Part shown: piece after piece, positions 15,839 to 26,900 of the stretch
Layout: each line of letters begins with the position of its first letter
How positions within the stretch are numbered: position 1 is the first letter of the stretch
Assembly (NCBI RefSeq): GCF_024213375.1
Contig: NZ_JANAVJ010000001.1
Span: 124,001-188,000, forward strand
Source: Paenibacillus sp. MZ04-78.2
Lineage (GTDB): Bacteria; Bacillota; Bacilli; Paenibacillales; NBRC-103111
Length of the DNA: 64,000 nucleotides
Direction of reading: 5' to 3'
The notes under the pieces: model-generated
The model's input: only the letters and a program-made list of their open reading frames with translations
Told to the model about the DNA's origin: nothing
The model's database searches: none
Program-made: the position numbers and the translations under genes

Positions 15839-16894
15839 ATGAAAAAGTGGTCTGCACTATTGGCGGTCGTTCTGACCGCATCGCTTGCGCTTTCCGCCTG
15901 CGGAAGCAAAACGGAAGCGCCGAAAGACGGAGCCGCCGGAGCGAACAAACCGGCCGCGGTGAAAACGGTACGGCTCGGCATCTTCAAGAACGTTACCCAC
16001 GCGCCGGGCTATGTCGCTCTGGAGCAGGGCTTGTTCAAGAAGTATTGGGGCGAGAACGTCAAAATCGAGGTGACGCCGTTCGACAACGGGTCCGACTTCT
16101 CCACCGCGCTGGCTACCGATCAGATCGATCTGGGCTTCGTCGGTCCCGGACCTTCGACGAACCAGTTCCTGAAAAGCAAAAACTTCCGCGTCATTTCCGG
16201 TTCGAATAACGGAGGCGCGGTGCTTGTAGCCGGCAAAGATTCCGGCATCGGCAGCGTCAAGGATTTGGTCGGCAAAACCGTCGCCATCCCGACGAAAGGC
16301 AGCACGAACGAAATTTCGCTCCGCCTGCTGCTGAAGCAGAACAATCTGAACGTGACGACCGACAAGAGCGGCGTACAGATCATCGCCCGCGCCCCGGCCG
16401 ATACGCTCGTGGCGATGCGCCAGAAAGAAATCGACGCGACGCTCATTCCGGAGCCGTGGGGCACGCAGATGGAGCAGGAAGGCATCGGCAAAGTAATCGC
16501 GACGTGGGATCAAATTCCGCCGAACAACGGCAATTATCCGCTCACGATTCTTGTTGCCGGCGACAAGTTTCTGAAAGACAACCGTGAGCTGGCGAAGGGA
16601 GCCATTCAAGCCAATGCGGATGCGATCGACTTCATCAAGAAAAATCCGGACAAAGCGTATGAACTGATCAACAACCAGTTGAAAACGCTCAGCGGAAAAG
16701 GAATGGATGTCGCTTTGATTAAAGCGGCGATTTCCCACCTGAATCTGACGACGGACGTCAGCAAGGAAGCGATCGAAGAAATGGCCCGCGTCTCCATCGA
16801 GGCCGGCTATATCAAGGACGTGAAGAAAGAAGCGCTGGACCTGAGCAAATTCCTCGACCTCTCGCTCTTGAACGAAGTGAAGCAGGGCAAATAA
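15839..16894 (+). CDS. ABC importer substrate-binding lipoprotein, SsuA/NMT1-like
   Basis: A 351-aa lipoprotein. The signal peptide ends in the lipobox LSAC at residues ~18-21, so the protein is anchored outside the membrane after Cys21. A flexible Ala/Lys/Pro linker follows, then a periplasmic-binding fold of the SsuA/NMT1 type (VRLGIFKNVTHAPGYVALEQ, DLGFVGPGPSTN, AIPTKGSTNEI, ATLIPEPWG). It is third in the operon after the ATPase and permease, with GGAGAG upstream and a strong terminator downstream. Aliphatic sulfonate or taurine is the best substrate guess. No S-box or other riboswitch was recognised in the operon leader. Confidence 0.9.
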   Translation: MKKWSALLAVVLTASLALSACGSKTEAPKDGAAGANKPAAVKTVRLGIFKNVTHAPGYVALEQGLFKKYWGENVKIEVTPFDNGSDFSTALATDQIDLGFVGPGPSTNQFLKSKNFRVISGSNNGGAVLVAGKDSGIGSVKDLVGKTVAIPTKGSTNEISLRLLLKQNNLNVTTDKSGVQIIARAPADTLVAMRQKEIDATLIPEPWGTQMEQEGIGKVIATWDQIPPNNGNYPLTILVAGDKFLKDNRELAKGAIQANADAIDFIKKNPDKAYELINNQLKTLSGKGMDVALIKAAISHLNLTTDVSKEAIEEMARVSIEAGYIKDVKKEALDLSKFLDLSLLNEVKQGK

Positions 16895-16916
16895 AACGTA
16901 AGCCGCGCATTAGCGC

Positions 16917-16960
16917 AAAAAAACAGGCAGGAGCCGTTAGCGGCTTTCTGCCTGTTTTTG
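16917..16960. terminator. Bidirectional Rho-independent terminator
   Basis: A long stem with arms AACAGGCAG and CTGCCTGTT and an inner AGCCG/CGGCT pair. It is flanked by a T-run on the plus strand (CTGTTTTTG) and by an A-run that reads as seven Ts on the minus strand. It serves both the importer operon, ending at 16894, and the lipopeptide operon, ending at 17008. Confidence 0.9.
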
Positions 16961-17007
16961 CATTTCGGCGGGTTGCCGGGAATTGGCCCGGTGCCTATCC
17001 CCGCCAG

Positions 17008-18741
17008 CTATCCGTATAACCTCGCGTAGTGGCCTTCGCGTTCAAGCAAATTCTGATGCGTGCCCTGCTCCACGATCGTCCCTTGATTCATGACCGTAAT
17101 GAAATCCGCTTTCTCCACGGTGCTCAAGCGATGGGCAATCAGAATCGTCGTACGTCCTTTCATCAACTCGTTCAGGGCTTGCTGCACCCAATATTCCGAC
17201 TCGTTATCGAGCGCCGACGTGGCCTCGTCCAGCAGCAGGATCGGCGCATTTTTCAGGATCGCCCTGGCAATCGCAACCCGCTGTCTTTGCCCGCCTGATA
17301 ACGACGCTCCCCGCTCCCCCACTTGGGTGTTGTACTGCTCGGGCAGCTCCTGAATAAAATGATGGGCATAAGCGGCTTTGGCCGCCTCCATGACTTCTTC
17401 CGTCGTCGCCTGCGGATTCCCGTAACGAATGTTGTCTTCGATCGTTCCGCTGAACAGAAATGCGTCTTGCGGCACATAGGCGATCTGGCTGCGGATCTCT
17501 TCCAACGTATAGTGCCCGAACGGTTTGCCTTGCAGCAAAATCTCTCCGCGGTCGACGGGGTAAAAGCCCAGCAGCAATTTGATCAAGGTGCTCTTGCCGC
17601 TGCCGCTCGCCCCGACGATCGCCGCGACTTGGCCCGGACATACCTGCATGGACATTCCGCACAGCACCTTTTTATCCGCTTGATAGGAAAATTCGACGTC
17701 GCGGAATTCCACCATGGCGGTCGATACTGCGCCCTTTCCGCTGAGACCGATTCGCTCGGGCTCTTCCTGCTCCTCCAGAACCTCTTTAATGCGAAGAGCG
17801 CCGGCGAACGAATTTTGCGCTTGTGACAAGAAGGTGCCGAAATTCAAAATCGCGTGCGTCAAACTGATCTGAAGAACCGCCAACGCCACCACTGTCCCCA
17901 TGGCGATAAGGCCATGGGCATACAGTAATCCGCCTACGACAATCATTCCGCAGAACGTAACGTAGCTGACAAAATGATTGACCGCAGCGAGCATCCCGTT
18001 TTTGGCGGCGGTTTGCTCGGCTACCCTCGTTGCCTGCTCGTTCAGGTCGCGATACTGGGCAAAAATCGGACGAATATGGAACAGTTTAACAAGTTGAATC
18101 CCCCCGATAAAATCGGAAAACTTCCCCGTCATCTTGCCCAACAGGGTAAGCGACTGCTCGTACTGCGTTCGGATTTGCCGGACGAACCGAATGCTGATGG
18201 CAAAGGAAATGAGCAGCACCACAAACGAAGCGCTCGCCAATTGCCAATGCATGACGAACATCGTCACGACGGCTCCTATACTAAGCGTGAGCTGCAGCAG
18301 AATCGCGAAAAAAACGCTCGTGTACGTCATTTCCAGGGTCAATACATCGGTGGTCATTCTCGAAACCAGATCCCCGTTATGGGTCTGCTCCAGATATCCG
18401 ATGCGCAGCCGGCACAGCTTGCGGTATATACGCTCCCGGATATCGACCATCGTATGCTCCACGCTGCGCTGATACATATAGGTGAACCCGGGAGAGATCA
18501 GGTTGACGATCAGCAGCGAGCCTCCCAAGATGTAAAAGGCTTGATACATCAAAGAGGAATCATGGGTCTGTGCAAAATTGACCAAACGCTGGATCACCAG
18601 GCTGAACGCGACGAAGAACAAGGTATGAACGATCGTACTGACGGTGAGCCCCACGAAATATTGGACCCTGCGCCGCGGATTCATAAAGCTCAACATGTAG
18701 CCGAGCTCTTTCATATAAGTGATCATGACGCCGCCATTCAC
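17008..18741 (-). CDS. plpH: ABC exporter half-transporter (membrane + ATPase), lipopeptide cluster
   Basis: A 577-aa fused half-transporter. About six membrane helices fill residues ~20-310; the ATPase domain has Walker A GASGSGKST near 370, signature LSGGQRQR near 474, Walker B ILLLDEATSALD near 494 and the switch His in IAHRLSTVE. It starts at GTG 18741 with a perfect GGAGGTGA 8-10 nt upstream; its GTGA overlaps the stop of the preceding half-transporter by 4 nt, so the two are probably made in equal amounts and pair as a heterodimer. Last gene of the operon. Likely role: export of the lipopeptide and self-protection. The symbol follows gene order in the published eight-gene plp cluster. 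Confidence 0.9.
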   Translation of the reverse strand: MNGGVMITYMKELGYMLSFMNPRRRVQYFVGLTVSTIVHTLFFVAFSLVIQRLVNFAQTHDSSLMYQAFYILGGSLLIVNLISPGFTYMYQRSVEHTMVDIRERIYRKLCRLRIGYLEQTHNGDLVSRMTTDVLTLEMTYTSVFFAILLQLTLSIGAVVTMFVMHWQLASASFVVLLISFAISIRFVRQIRTQYEQSLTLLGKMTGKFSDFIGGIQLVKLFHIRPIFAQYRDLNEQATRVAEQTAAKNGMLAAVNHFVSYVTFCGMIVVGGLLYAHGLIAMGTVVALAVLQISLTHAILNFGTFLSQAQNSFAGALRIKEVLEEQEEPERIGLSGKGAVSTAMVEFRDVEFSYQADKKVLCGMSMQVCPGQVAAIVGASGSGKSTLIKLLLGFYPVDRGEILLQGKPFGHYTLEEIRSQIAYVPQDAFLFSGTIEDNIRYGNPQATTEEVMEAAKAAYAHHFIQELPEQYNTQVGERGASLSGGQRQRVAIARAILKNAPILLLDEATSALDNESEYWVQQALNELMKGRTTILIAHRLSTVEKADFITVMNQGTIVEQGTHQNLLEREGHYARLYG

Positions 18742-20522
18742 GTATAAGTCACCTCCTGGTTCTTGCCGGCATTTGTTGTAAACTCCTGATGGTACGATTG
18801 GGCGTACAGCCCTTTCTTGGCCAACAGCTGAGCGTGATTCCCCGCTTCGGCAATCGTCCCGTGGTCCATGACCCAGATTTCGTCCGCATTCTCAATGGTC
18901 GTCAGCCGATGGGCAATCACGATGGTCGTCTTTTCTTTCATCAAAACGCTCAGTGCTTCCTGGACGAACATTTCCGACTCCGTGTCCAACGCGGAGGTCG
19001 GCTCGTCCAGCAACAGGATGGGCGCATCCTTCAGAAAGGCGCGCGCAATGGCAATACGCTGGCGCTGTCCGCCGGACAGAAATCCGCCCCGCTCCCCCAC
19101 CTCGGTTTGGTAGCCTTCCGGAAGCTCCATAATGAAAGAGTGTGCGTTCGCCAGCTTGGCCGCTTCGATTACCTCATCCATCGAAGCGTTCGCCTTGCCG
19201 TAGGCGATATTCTCGGCGACGGTGCCGCCGAACAAATACGAATCCTGCGTCACTACCGAAAAATGGGAGCGCAAATCGTTCAAATTGCTGTTCATGATCG
19301 GCTGACCGAATACTTTAATCGTCCCTTGGCCCTCCCGCAAGGCGTAAAAGCCATACAAGAGCTTAAATACGGTGCTTTTTCCGCCGCCGCTCGCCCCCAC
19401 CAAAGCGATCGTCTTCCCTTTCGGCACCGTGAAGCTCAGCTTCTGAAGGATCGGGGAAGTCGGCTCATAAGCGAAGCTGACGTTATCGAACTCAATCGGC
19501 GGCAGTTCCGTTCTTGCAATGGTATGCCCCTCCTGGTTTTCGACAGGCTGATTCCCAATGTCAACCACTCTTTTTAACGCTCCGCTCATTTCAAACGTAT
19601 TCGTAATGAGCGCCGGGATGTGGTCAAGCGGGTCCAGGCACAAATTCAGCAGGTATAGAAAAGCAACCAGTTCCCCCGTGCTGAACAAGCCTTGGGAAAT
19701 TAAATAGCTTCCGTAGATCACCGAGAAGACGATCGGACTGATCATCAGCGTAAACAGAACGGGAGTAATCCAAGCCTCCCTTTTTTTCAGGGCCAATTTT
19801 TTTTGCAGCGTCAGCTGGAGCAGAGATTGATACGAACGGAACATAATTCCGGATAGCAAATAGCTTTTAACGATCGGCATACCGCCCAGCGTATCCTGCA
19901 AATTGGAGTTCATCCGCCCCATATTTTCCTGGGCTTCTTCCGTGAGCTGGCGCAATTGATTTCCTATCCACTGGGAAGCCAGCAAGGAAAAGGGAAGCAG
20001 CAGCAAGCTGAACACCACGAGCTGCCACTGTATCCAAATCAGGCTGACAAAGCAGCCGATGAACAGCAGCGGGTGATAAAACCATTGGGCCAAGTCCCGG
20101 GTCAAAAATTGCTGGATGAGCCGCAAATCGCTGCTAAGCCTCGAAAGAACATCGCCAGAGTGCTGTTTCTCCAGATAGTGAACAGGTAATTTTCCTATAT
20201 GGTTCATCAGATGGTTGCGGATATCCCTCACGATCAGGGCGCTGCTTTTTTCCACGCCGTAGACCATAAAATATTTGGCAGGGACACCGATCAGGATAAT
20301 CGTAAACACCGCATAAACGATTGGGATTACCGATTGCCCCGCCCCTTTCTCCGCACTGGTCGTCAGCTGCTGGGTCAAACTGCCAGTCCACACCTCGATG
20401 ATGGCCGCCGCCATGGCCGCGATGATGCCGACGAGCATCCATCCTCTGTAAGGCTTCGTGAATTTCCACAGCCAAGAGATGGCCTTCCGTAAGGTCAACC
20501 CGGATTTACGTTCTTGTGCCAC
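18738..20522 (-). CDS. plpG: ABC exporter half-transporter (membrane + ATPase), lipopeptide cluster
   Basis: A ~594-aa half-transporter and partner of the downstream one. Six membrane helices are followed by an ATPase with Walker A GASGGGKST near residue 375, signature LSGGQRQR near 480, Walker B ILLLDEPTSALD near 500 and IAHRLTTIE. GTG 20522 is the preferred start because AAAGGGG (20537-20531) is 8 nt upstream. An ATG at 20549 lies upstream of that site. The start overlaps the end of plpF by 17 nt, tying exporter synthesis to the assembly line. Both ATPase halves keep their catalytic Glu (DEPT and DEAT), so no degenerate site is evident. Confidence 0.9.
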   Translation of the reverse strand: MAQERKSGLTLRKAISWLWKFTKPYRGWMLVGIIAAMAAAIIEVWTGSLTQQLTTSAEKGAGQSVIPIVYAVFTIILIGVPAKYFMVYGVEKSSALIVRDIRNHLMNHIGKLPVHYLEKQHSGDVLSRLSSDLRLIQQFLTRDLAQWFYHPLLFIGCFVSLIWIQWQLVVFSLLLLPFSLLASQWIGNQLRQLTEEAQENMGRMNSNLQDTLGGMPIVKSYLLSGIMFRSYQSLLQLTLQKKLALKKREAWITPVLFTLMISPIVFSVIYGSYLISQGLFSTGELVAFLYLLNLCLDPLDHIPALITNTFEMSGALKRVVDIGNQPVENQEGHTIARTELPPIEFDNVSFAYEPTSPILQKLSFTVPKGKTIALVGASGGGKSTVFKLLYGFYALREGQGTIKVFGQPIMNSNLNDLRSHFSVVTQDSYLFGGTVAENIAYGKANASMDEVIEAAKLANAHSFIMELPEGYQTEVGERGGFLSGGQRQRIAIARAFLKDAPILLLDEPTSALDTESEMFVQEALSVLMKEKTTIVIAHRLTTIENADEIWVMDHGTIAEAGNHAQLLAKKGLYAQSYHQEFTTNAGKNQEVTYT

Positions 20523-23500
20523 CCACTTGTCCCCTTTCAAGGCAGGCAAAAGGCTGCTCCGGTTCAGAGCAACACCTTTTGGACTCCCGTCGGTCCGGCA
20601 TTTGGCGGACGATCTGTTGAATTGTTTGTGCGTTCACGGCGATGGACTCGGGATGAAGCACTTTGGCATGAACCCCGGCAAGCCGGTACTCTGAATAGCT
20701 TTGGCGGGTAGCGGCGCTCCATGTCGGCACATGGTGGTCCTGGATAAGGGCTTCGGTTTCTTCCGAATACAGCCCGTAAATATTCGCTTCCACCATGCCG
20801 GTATTAATCAACTGATCGCCATAAGTCAAATAGGCTCTCACTTTTTGTTGAACCCGGTCGCGGATAAGCGGGTTTCTCGTCGCCCCCTCTTTCATGCCTT
20901 CCACCAGATCCAGGATTTCGCGAATGTCGCCTTCCAATTCTTCCGCAGGCATGGCGTCGGTGACGATTTGTCTGATCAAGGAATCGACCATGATCATATC
21001 CGTGACGCGGCATCCTCTTTTTTCCAGAGCTTTGGCTACTTCAAACATCAAATTGCCGCCTACGGAATAGCCGAGCAATACGTAAGGCGATTGACCCTGA
21101 ACGCGGATCACCTCGTCGGCATACCGCTCCACCATATCGCCGTAATCTTCAATTTCGTCGATGAAGTCTATGGCGTACAACGCGCAGCAGCCTTCCAGCG
21201 CCTTCGCCAATTCCAGATAACTAAAGCCGTAGCCGCTTCCCGGCGGGAAGCAGAATACGTTCACCGGTCCGTCGCTATTCAGCTTCACGAAATGGCAGCT
21301 GTCCCCTTCGGACCCGGATTCCCAGATCTCGTACGCCATCGATTCCACGGAAGGGTTTTGAAACACTTTGTGAATGGGAAGCTCGATCCCCGTTTCGGCA
21401 TATACGCGCTGAACGAGCTGCATCAGGTTCAAGGAATGTCCGCCGAGAGCAAAGAAATGATCCTTCACGCCAACCTTCTCCAACCCGAGCACCTCTTGCC
21501 AAATTTGGGTGAGCTGCGCCTCCTGCGCCGTCCGCGGCGCTACATATTCCAGACCGGTCTTCAGCTTTCCTTCCATGGCAATCAACGCCTTGCGGTCGAT
21601 CTTGCCGTTGGGAGTTAACGGCATCTGCTCGACCTGCGCAAAGTACGACGGAATCATATAAGCCGGCATGCCTTGCGCCAGCGCTCCCCGCAGCTCGCTG
21701 ACCGTTAACGGCCGGTTCGCCACGAAGTAGGCATACAATTGCTTGCCTCCGCCTTCGCTGTCCCGCGCGATGACGATAGCCTCCTGGATCGCCTCCACTT
21801 TCAGCAGCCGCACTTCCACTTCGCCAAGTTCAATACGGTAGCCGCGGATTTTCACCTGGTGATCCATGCGGCCCAGGTATTCGATATTGCCGTCCGGCAG
21901 CCAGCGGGCCAAGTCGCCCGTACGGTACATCCGCTCCTCCGCCGATGCCCCGAACGGGTTCCTTGCAAACTTCTCCGCCGTCAGCTCCGGACGGTTCAAG
22001 TAGCCTCGGGCGACGCCAACGCCTGCGATGCACAGCTCTCCGGCCACGCCGATCGGCTGCAATTGACCCGTTCCTTCCTTGATGATGTATAGCTGCGTAT
22101 TGTCAATCGGTTTGCCGATTGGAATCATCGGATAATCTCCGCCCGGCTCGCAATCAAAATACGACACGTCTACCGTCGCCTCTGTCGGCCCGTACAGGTT
22201 GATCAGCTTCGCCCCGTTCACGGCCGAGATTACCTTCTGAAACCGGGCGACATGCTGCGGAGGCAGCGCTTCGCCGCTCGCAAACACCTGGCGCAGCGTC
22301 CTCAGCTTGTCCAGGACCGCTGCGGCCGGCAGCGACTCGACGTATTCCAGGAAAACGTGCAGCATCGCCGGTACGAAATGCATGGTGGTAATGCCATAGC
22401 GCGCGATCGTCTCTACGATGCGCTCCGGATTTTTTTCTCCGCCTACCGACAGCATACACACCTTCGAGCCGACCATGGACCACCAGAACAGCTCCCACAC
22501 CGAGACGTCAAAGGTGAAGGCGGTTTTTTGCAGGATCGTATCCGCCGTACTGATCGGATATCGCTTATGCATCCACAGAATCCGGTTGACGACCGAATGA
22601 TGCTCGACCATAACCCCTTTCGGCTTGCCCGTCGAACCCGACGTGTAGATCACATACGCCATATGGCGCGGGCCGGAACCCGGCTCCGGATTCGAGCCGT
22701 CCGGGTGGTAAGCCGCAGCGTCCTCCATCTCCAAAATGTCTCCGTCAAAGGCTGCTTTTTCCCGCAAATGACGCTGAAGCAGCAGAACCTGCGCTCCCGA
22801 ATCCTCCAGCATGTAACGAATCCGCTCCTCGGGGTATTCCGGGTCAATCGGCACATAGGCTCCTCCAGCCTTCAAAATCGCCATAATGCCGACGACCATT
22901 TCAAGAGAACGCTCGGCCATGATCCCCACCAGCCGATCCGCTTGAACCCCTTTCGCCCGCAACGTGCGCGCCAACCGGTTCGCCCGTTCGTTCAATTCCC
23001 CGTACGTCAGCCGCTCATTTTCAAAAAGAACCGCCGCGGCTTCCGGGTCCCGCTCCACCTGCTCCTCGAACAGCCCGTAAAGCGTCTTCTCCCGGGGATA
23101 ATCCGCCGCCGTAGCGTTGAATTCATGGAGAAGCTGATGTTTCTCGGAGTCGGACAAAAGCTCCGCCTTGCGAAGCTCAAGCTCCGGTTGAAACAAAATA
23201 ACCGATGACAAACGAAAGAGATGGCCGATCATTCGGTCCATCAAGGCTGGATCGTACCGGTGTGAGTCGTAGCCCAGGCTTAACGTGATCACGCCGTTAT
23301 CGGCATGAAACCGGAACACGGTATCGGCCGATACGCTTTGCTCGTAAGCCGCAGTATGAATGTTACTTAACGAAACGACCGTATGGATCACGGGAACGCC
23401 ATGGGCGGTATATTCCAGATTCAATGGGCCGGCCATTTTTCTAAACGGAAGATTCTGGTGCGCGACGGCTTCGCTGATCGACGTTTTGATCTGGCCCAGC

Positions 23501-23877
23501 AGCGATTTCAATGTACTGCTGGCGCTCACGCTATTTTTAAGAATCAGCACTTCATGGACAGGCGGATTGTCCTTATCAAGCGATGCGATAGCGGGCATGC
23601 CGACCAAAATATTTTCCCGGTTCACGTAAATATGTAGAATACCTTTGACCACGGCCAGCAAAATCATATACACAGCCATGTCCGACCCGTTGCCAAGGGC
23701 CACAATTCTTGCCGAAAGCTCCGGCGGCAGCTGCCGTTCGATGACGCTCAGATTGGCTGCAAGATCCGATCGAACGACTTTATTGGCGGTAGTGCTAAAG
23801 GGCAGGCAGCATAGGCTGTCTTCGGCATCAAATTTCTCGGTCCAATAAGCCTCTTCCTTCTCAAATACCGATTTCAT
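20506..23877 (-). CDS. plpF: Nonribosomal peptide synthetase: C-lobe, A(Ser), T, TE (module 9)
   Basis: A 1123-aa terminal NRPS. Residues ~1-255 are only the C-terminal lobe of a condensation domain and lack the HHxxxDG motif. The A domain (~265-775) has pocket residues D-V-W-H-F-S-L-V-D plus A10 Lys, the classic serine code of EntF. The T domain has LGGHSL near 812. The thioesterase (~860-1100) has the serine motif GYSVGG near 935. Start ATG 23877 has GGGGAGG upstream. The thioesterase is expected to release the nonapeptide by lactonisation onto the beta-hydroxyl of the fatty acid, as in polypeptin/pelgipeptin (known chemistry). The full condensation domain for Leu8-Ser9 is at the end of PlpE. 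Confidence 0.93.
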   Translation of the reverse strand: MKSVFEKEEAYWTEKFDAEDSLCCLPFSTTANKVVRSDLAANLSVIERQLPPELSARIVALGNGSDMAVYMILLAVVKGILHIYVNRENILVGMPAIASLDKDNPPVHEVLILKNSVSASSTLKSLLGQIKTSISEAVAHQNLPFRKMAGPLNLEYTAHGVPVIHTVVSLSNIHTAAYEQSVSADTVFRFHADNGVITLSLGYDSHRYDPALMDRMIGHLFRLSSVILFQPELELRKAELLSDSEKHQLLHEFNATAADYPREKTLYGLFEEQVERDPEAAAVLFENERLTYGELNERANRLARTLRAKGVQADRLVGIMAERSLEMVVGIMAILKAGGAYVPIDPEYPEERIRYMLEDSGAQVLLLQRHLREKAAFDGDILEMEDAAAYHPDGSNPEPGSGPRHMAYVIYTSGSTGKPKGVMVEHHSVVNRILWMHKRYPISTADTILQKTAFTFDVSVWELFWWSMVGSKVCMLSVGGEKNPERIVETIARYGITTMHFVPAMLHVFLEYVESLPAAAVLDKLRTLRQVFASGEALPPQHVARFQKVISAVNGAKLINLYGPTEATVDVSYFDCEPGGDYPMIPIGKPIDNTQLYIIKEGTGQLQPIGVAGELCIAGVGVARGYLNRPELTAEKFARNPFGASAEERMYRTGDLARWLPDGNIEYLGRMDHQVKIRGYRIELGEVEVRLLKVEAIQEAIVIARDSEGGGKQLYAYFVANRPLTVSELRGALAQGMPAYMIPSYFAQVEQMPLTPNGKIDRKALIAMEGKLKTGLEYVAPRTAQEAQLTQIWQEVLGLEKVGVKDHFFALGGHSLNLMQLVQRVYAETGIELPIHKVFQNPSVESMAYEIWESGSEGDSCHFVKLNSDGPVNVFCFPPGSGYGFSYLELAKALEGCCALYAIDFIDEIEDYGDMVERYADEVIRVQGQSPYVLLGYSVGGNLMFEVAKALEKRGCRVTDMIMVDSLIRQIVTDAMPAEELEGDIREILDLVEGMKEGATRNPLIRDRVQQKVRAYLTYGDQLINTGMVEANIYGLYSEETEALIQDHHVPTWSAATRQSYSEYRLAGVHAKVLHPESIAVNAQTIQQIVRQMPDRRESKRCCSEPEQPFACLERGQVGGTRT

Positions 23878-23905
23878 TCGTAGACCTCCCCTAAAGTGGT
23901 GTGAC

Positions 23906-23956
23906 AAAACACCCGGAGTGTGTGTCCAAAAACGCAGACACACACTCTGTCAGGTG
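23906..23956 (-). terminator. Terminator-like hairpin between plpE and plpF
   Basis: A perfect 11-bp stem (GAGTGTGTGTC 23916-23926 with GACACACACTC 23937-23947) is extended by CACC/GGTG outside. On the minus strand it is followed by TTTTG. It lies in the 105-nt gap between the plpE stop and plpF start, inside an otherwise tightly packed operon. It could be an attenuator or an mRNA-processing/stability element that lowers plpF-H expression relative to plpE. Confidence 0.65.
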
Positions 23957-23982
23957 CTAACGAATTATGGTTTGGCCAACCG

Positions 23983-26900
23983 CTAGAATGCGAATTCGAT
24001 GCTGCTTAACGAATCATTGCTATCGTTTTCAGGCTCATTCAATTGGATCTGGCTTAACCGGATATCAGGGTTTCCGCAGATTTGTTCCAGGACAGCCAAC
24101 AAATCCTTCGACATTTTGCGGATCATGGTCGCTTTGAACAATTTGGCGGCATACTGGAAGCTTCCGCGGATGGCGCCGTCGTCTTCGGCCACCGACAGGG
24201 TCAGGTCGAACTGTACGGCAACCGTCTGATCGAAGACAAACGGAGTCAGGCTGAATGCATCCGCTTCAATTCCGCGATCCTCGGTATTTTGCAAGACGAA
24301 CATCGTATCGAACACCGGATTACGGCTCGCATCCCACTTCACATTCAATCGTTCGACAAGCTCTTCGAATGGATAATCCTGATGCTCGAAGGCTCCCAAC
24401 GTCGTCTCTTTGACCTCCTCCAGATAGGAGAGGAACGTTTTGTCGCCCGCCGGATAATTGCGGATTGCCAGCGTGTTGACAAACATCCCGATGACCGGCT
24501 CGACATCCGCGTGCGTTCTTCCGGCAACCGGCGTTCCAACGATAATGTCTTCCTGCCCGCTGTACTTGGACAGCAGTACCGTGTACGCGGACAGCAGAAC
24601 CATATACAGTGTGCTTTCATGGCGGGCCGCCAGCTCGTTCAGCCGCTGCGTAAGAGCTTCGTCCGCTTCAAACTCAAGCTCCGCGCCTTCGAAGCTTCGG
24701 GTAGAAGTTCTTTCGTAGTCGGTCGGCAGCTCGATGACCGGCAGCTCTCCCGCCAGCGATTGCAGCCAATAGCCTTCCTGCTGCTTCACCCGCTTGGCAT
24801 ATGCTTCGGACCGCTGCCATGCCGCGTAATCCTTGTATTGAATCCGCAGAGGCGGCAGTTTCTCGCCCGCATACAGCCTGGAGAACTCTTCCTGCAAAAT
24901 CCCCACGGAAGCGCCGTCCGAAATGATGTGATGCATATCCAGCATCAGAATGTGGCGTTCCGACTCCACTTCGATCAGCCCTACGCGAAGCAAAGGCGGC
25001 TTTCTCAAATCAAACGGGCGGACGAAACGCTGTGCAATTTCCACCGCTTCTTCCCGGCCGGCTTTGTTGTATTCCACGGCAAACTCGACCTCGCTGTATA
25101 CGCGTTGAACAGGTTCGCCGTTCGCCATCTCAAAACCGGTACGCAGCGTTTCATGACGCTCGATCAGTTGATGGAAGACCGCTTCGAAGCGGTCGCGGTC
25201 CAGCGGCCCTTCGATCGTTGCAAAGCCCGGAATGTTGTAGCTTTGCTGCGCTCCTTCCAACTGATGCAAAACGAAGAGCCGCTTCTGTGCGGAAGAAACC
25301 GGATAGTACTCCCGCTCCCCGATCACCGGAATGGCGCTGTGCTCCTGCTGCTCCAGCCCGTCGATAACCTGGGCCAGCGCTTCGACTGTCGGGAACCGGA
25401 AAATATCCCGCAGCGGCAGATTGACGTTCAGCTCCTTGTTCACCTTGCTTGACAGCACCGTCGCCCGCAAGGAGTGACCTCCAAGCTCGAAGAAGTTGTC
25501 CTTCACGCTAATCGGCCCGCTTCCGAGCACTTCCTGCCAGATGCGTGCCAGCTCGGCTTCCACCGGAGTACGCGGCTCGACGAAGTCAGCGCCCGTCTGC
25601 ATGCTTCCTTCCGGGGCAGGCAGCGCATTGCGGTCGATCTTCCCGTTCGTCGTCAGCGGCATTTGCTCCAGCTGCACGAAGTACGACGGAATCATATAGC
25701 CCGGCAGCTCTTGTGACAACGCGCCTCTCAGCTCGCTCATCGTCAACTCCCGGTCAGCCACGAAGTAGGCGCAAAGCTGCTGCTGCCCGTTTGCGTCGCC
25801 GCAGGCAATGACAATCGTTTCTTGAACGGAAGCGATTGTCAAAAGCTGCTCCTCGATCTCGCCTAATTCGATCCGGTAGCCACGAATCTTCACCTGATGG
25901 TCGATCCGGCCCAAATACTCGATGTTGCCGTCCGGCAGCCAGCGGGCCAAATCGCCCGTCCGGTACATCCGCTCGCCCGCCAGAAACGGATTGTCCACAA
26001 ATTTCTCCGCCGTCAGCTCGGGACGGTTCAAATAACCCCGCGCCAGTCCTGCGCCTGAGATGCACAGCTCTCCAGCCACACCGACCGGCAGCATGTGATT
26101 TTGCGAATCCACAATAAAGATTTGGTGATTCGCAATCGGACGGCCGATCGGAACCGATCTCAGATCGAGACCGTCCGGGGAAGCCGCCCATACGGACGTC
26201 ACAATCGAAGCTTCCGTTGGCCCGTAGGCGTTGAAATAGCGGACTTCGTCTTTCCACTGCTGAACGAATTCGACCGAAGCGGCAGAGCCTCCCGTAATGA
26301 GCTTTTTCAAGCTCGGCAAGCGGTCCGGGCTCAAATAGATCGCATAGGTCGGCGGCAGGATCGCTGCCGTAATGCCGTTCTCGTTCATGTAGCTTTCGAA
26401 CAGCGGATAATCCAGAATCGTATCCTTGGCCGGGATATACAAGGTTGCGCCAAAGAACAACGCTTTGAAAATTTCCCAGCACGAAGCATCGAACGACAAG
26501 CTTGCAAATTGGACGACCCGGTCCTCTTCTGTGATCCGCAGCGTTTCCGCAAACATCAGCTTCAAGCTGCACAGCCCGTGATGCTCGACCATGACCCCTT
26601 TCGGCTTGCCCGTCGTGCCCGACGTATAGATCACGTACGCCAAATGATTCGGACCGACGACCGGCTCCAGATTCGAGCCGTCTTCGCCGTAGGCCTGCTC
26701 GTCATCCGCTGCGATCACTTTCCCGTCAAACGATACGCGCTCCTGCAAATGACGCTGCGTCAACAGCACTTGCGCTCCTGAGTCTTCCAGCATGTACCGG
26801 ATACGGTCTTCCGGATATTCCGGATCAATCGGCACGTAGGCGCCTCCGGCTTTCATGACCGCAAACGCGCCGACGATCATCTCCAGCGACCGCTCGATCA

